NCBI RefSeq assembly: GCF_932526225.1
Contig: NC_064042.1
Coordinates: 2,401,001-2,465,000, forward strand
Length of the DNA stretch: 64,000 nt
DNA from: Nematostella vectensis
Taxonomy: Eukaryota; Cnidaria; Anthozoa; Actiniaria; Edwardsiidae
Reading direction: 5' to 3'
Shown: positions 61,796-64,000 of the stretch, in pieces
Layout of the letters: every line of letters starts with the position of its first letter
How positions within the stretch are numbered: the stretch's first letter is position 1
The notes under the pieces: generated by a model
What the model saw: the letters and a program-made list of their open reading frames with translations, nothing else
The model's database searches: none
Told to the model about the DNA's origin: nothing
Made by a program: the position numbers and the translations under genes

Positions 61796-62555
61796 TGCAT
61801 TTCCCGGCGCTGGTCCAGAGCTTTTAACGAAATGTATAGAATTAGTGCATTAAGTATGAGATATTTTTTTTTATTATGTTATTACCCTATTCCCCGCATA
61901 TTGCATATTAGGAAATACCCCCCTCCCTCTCCCCCCCCCCCCCCCCCCCACACACACACTTCGGTCTATTTCTTTCTAAATTTTATAGCGATTAAGAAAT
62001 AAATATATCAATGCACTAATGAAACCTTTTTATGTCAACGCGAGTGGGAAACCTTTTCTTTTTTGTGCTTTTCCTAAACTAAGCAGGTATTTATGAAAGC
62101 AAAATTACAAAGTGCGAAATAGACTAACTTGATAGACTCTTTTTCCAAACTTAATAATAAAATATACTTCTCATAAATGCGATTGACGCAAACACCTACT
62201 CACAGACATTCAAGAAATTGGAAAATAACAAGTGAAATCGAAATTTTATCTATGAAAAGAAATAGAATTCTGGATCCCCCCAAATTTTTTTTTTAATTTC
62301 CTTTTCTGATTTAAGGTAAAAATGCAATTGACGCAAACGCCGACTGCTTGTTGATCGAATTTTTTTTAATTTAGAGTTGTTTGCTTTCCTTTGGAGAATA
62401 GTCTTTTTCTACTTTTATTATTCTTTTTCTTGGTTTTAGAATGTTTTGGTAGTTTGTAGGAGCGTCATCAGGAGGAAATGTTGAATAAAGAAACTAAAGA
62501 TACTAACAAACAGCAAATATTTTATTTCATTTTTCACATACAAGAATAAGGAAAT

Positions 62556-62559
<4 letters not shown>

Positions 62560-62631
<72 letters not shown>

Positions 62632-62756
62632 GTTGGTTTGAGAAAAATACAAACTACATAGGTTTGTATTTTTTCAAACCAACACTATACACCGCTCTAC
62701 TTTCGAGTATTGAGCACTTTCTATGAAAACCTTCAACCATCATTTTATATATATAT
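62560..62756. mobile_element. AT microsatellite and inverted Penelope-like ends
   Basis: (AT)n at about 62563-62626 is followed by GTTGGTTTGAGAAAAATACA and its inverse TTTGTATTTTTTCAAACCAA, making a hairpin, then CGAGTATTGAGCACTTTCTA as in the Penelope-like 3' region at 49396-49480. Confidence 0.75.
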
Positions 62757-63326
62757 GTTGTATTTGTCAATACAATGGCATCTCTAACAACTATACAAAG
62801 CTACATAATATTTGGATTTTGCAATCGCACCCTGTGGCGTTAGACTAAAAAACAAATAGATATTTTCAAATGTACTTTTTAAAGGTTTTGGTTTTGAATA
62901 GCCTACTCTATTTAAAAGTAAACCTCAATTGAAAGTGATTGGTTTGGTCTTATTAATACGTGGAATAGTAAGAAAAGCTTCCTTTCGATTCAATTTTATT
63001 AATACGTTTTTTTTTCTGCGTACATATCGCTTTTTATTCTATCAAATACTTAATGGAACACCTGTAAGCATATCGCATGATCCTCTGAGTGGGTTCACGA
63101 AAGTTCCGAATCAAACAATAACATGACAAAAACATGACAATAACACTAAGACGATGATAGAATAGAAGAGAGGCGAGGAATTTTTCTTATGATGTTTTCC
63201 TGCGGTAGCTACAAACCTAAATTACAGAATGTACAATTTATCATTTATGAACCAACGAAAGAAAACACACAACTTCATACTTTTCATTGATGAGATCTTT
63301 ATCTTTTTTTTTTTTTTTTTTTTAAT

Positions 63327-64000
63327 CTATGCGAGTTGTACTGGAGATGTTTCTCTCGCCGTTTCCCTTGTCGGAGCCGGTCTTGACGCATGCGCCGTAC
63401 GACTAGCCTCGTTTCCAGCTGGCGAATTGGCAATCCTGTTATGCAAGCAGCAGCAGGCGATTTTCCAGGATGTGATACGGAACCTGGAGAAAAAACACAC
63501 TTGTCTTCACAAGATTTATAGTGATATGTCTATCCGTTTTTCAATGGCAGAAAAAAACTGGAATTTTTTTTCAGTAAACTTCTCGTCCCCCCCCCCCCCC
63601 CTTCCTTCTTTTGAACTTTGTTTAAAAAAGCGACGAGAACATGTGGACTAAAATACAGAGAACAGACAAACGGTCTACTGGAAGCTCGTAAATCAAAGAA
63701 ATAACCCTTTGGAAAACGTGACCTGACTTAATGATAGTGGATAGCACGTATTTAACTAAAAATCTATAAGACTTTCTAGAAGACACTAATAAATATCCCC
63801 CTCAACCTTCAACGTTCTGAGGTAAAAAAATGGAAAAACATTTCATTTCGGATATGAAAAGACTACAGGTTCAAGACACTGGGCCATTCTTCTTGAAATT
63901 GGTTTTACCCTGTACGCGTGAATAACGCGCTTAATTTGTTTATTAAAGGATCCCCTATTGCTTACCTTGTGTTGAAAATCCAGTACACTATCGGATTGAA
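63327..64000 (-). CDS. Second opsin, 3' exons (partial)
   Basis: At the window edge, 64000-63966 reads FNPIVYWIFNT with donor GTAAG, matching the last codons of the first opsin exon (FNPR) and the same splice phase. Downstream on the minus strand, 63483-63327 has an acceptor TTTTCTCCAG and joins in phase to give FRITSWKIACCCLHN, a Ser/Thr-rich tail (NSPAGNEASRTAHASRPAPT) and a stop after SPVQLA. The Cys triplet is where opsins are palmitoylated and the Ser/Thr tail is a likely kinase/arrestin site. The body of the gene lies beyond the window. Same strand and near-identical NPxxY region show a tandem duplicate of the gene at 57122. Confidence 0.8.

Larger units (their letters stand above)
57973..63326. 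other. Region between tandem opsins, no further gene supported
   Basis: This 5.4-kb region holds the promoter of the first opsin next to 57972, an element copy at 61472-61795, a C-run at about 61933-61949 and Penelope-like terminal sequence at 62627-62756. A 128-codon frame at 60607-60993 has no recognisable domain. The rest is AT-rich. Confidence 0.5.

Overview
The window looks like cnidarian (sea anemone) nuclear DNA, most probably Nematostella or a close relative. It is AT-rich, with short GT-AG introns, conserved metazoan multi-exon genes, tandem opsins lacking the usual counterions, and many small palindromic transposons. No database search was possible; assignments rest on motifs and on exon joins whose reading phases agree.

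Layout. 1-1239: LINE and integrase-like fragments. 1240-3116 (+): the last four exons of an anion-type Cys-loop receptor. 4604-14189 (-): a ten-exon TMTC-family O-mannosyltransferase (about 837 aa). 16964-23661 (-): a 13-exon DCAF8-like WD40 protein (475 aa). 24054-50078 (+): thirteen exons of a TTC12-like TPR/ARM gene, divergent from DCAF8 across a 392-bp gap. The TTC12-like gene carries large nested insertions. The intron 26811-34932 holds an opposite-strand gamma-butyrobetaine/trimethyllysine-hydroxylase-like gene (27669-32929), itself split by a LINE with an intact 1165-codon ORF (PHD finger, NPGP motif, APE endonuclease, reverse transcriptase). The intron 38214-49985 holds a GC-rich Polinton/Maverick (adintovirus-like) element of about 11.3 kb with terminal inverted repeats and a candidate 6-bp target duplication TTGGGG. 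Its capsid, packaging ATPase, integrase and polymerase/helicase/HNH genes are broken by frameshifts and stops, and Penelope-like fragments are nested in it. 50079-54541 is repeat-rich without a confident gene. 54542-56663 is a dead Tc1/mariner-type transposon with TIRs of about 390 bp. 57122-57972 (-) is an opsin exon; the 3' exons of a second, tandem opsin run off the right edge (63327-64000).

How the parts relate. The receptor, TMTC, DCAF8, TTC12 and opsin genes are host genes with no visible operon-like link. TTC12 family proteins serve ciliary dynein assembly, DCAF8 is a CUL4-DDB1 substrate receptor, and TMTC proteins work in the ER. The most distinctive content is the nested mobile DNA: Polinton with Penelope pieces in one TTC12 intron, LINE within hydroxylase gene within another. 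Small duplications across splice sites occur in three host genes, and one opsin has unusual residues at counterion and DRY positions.
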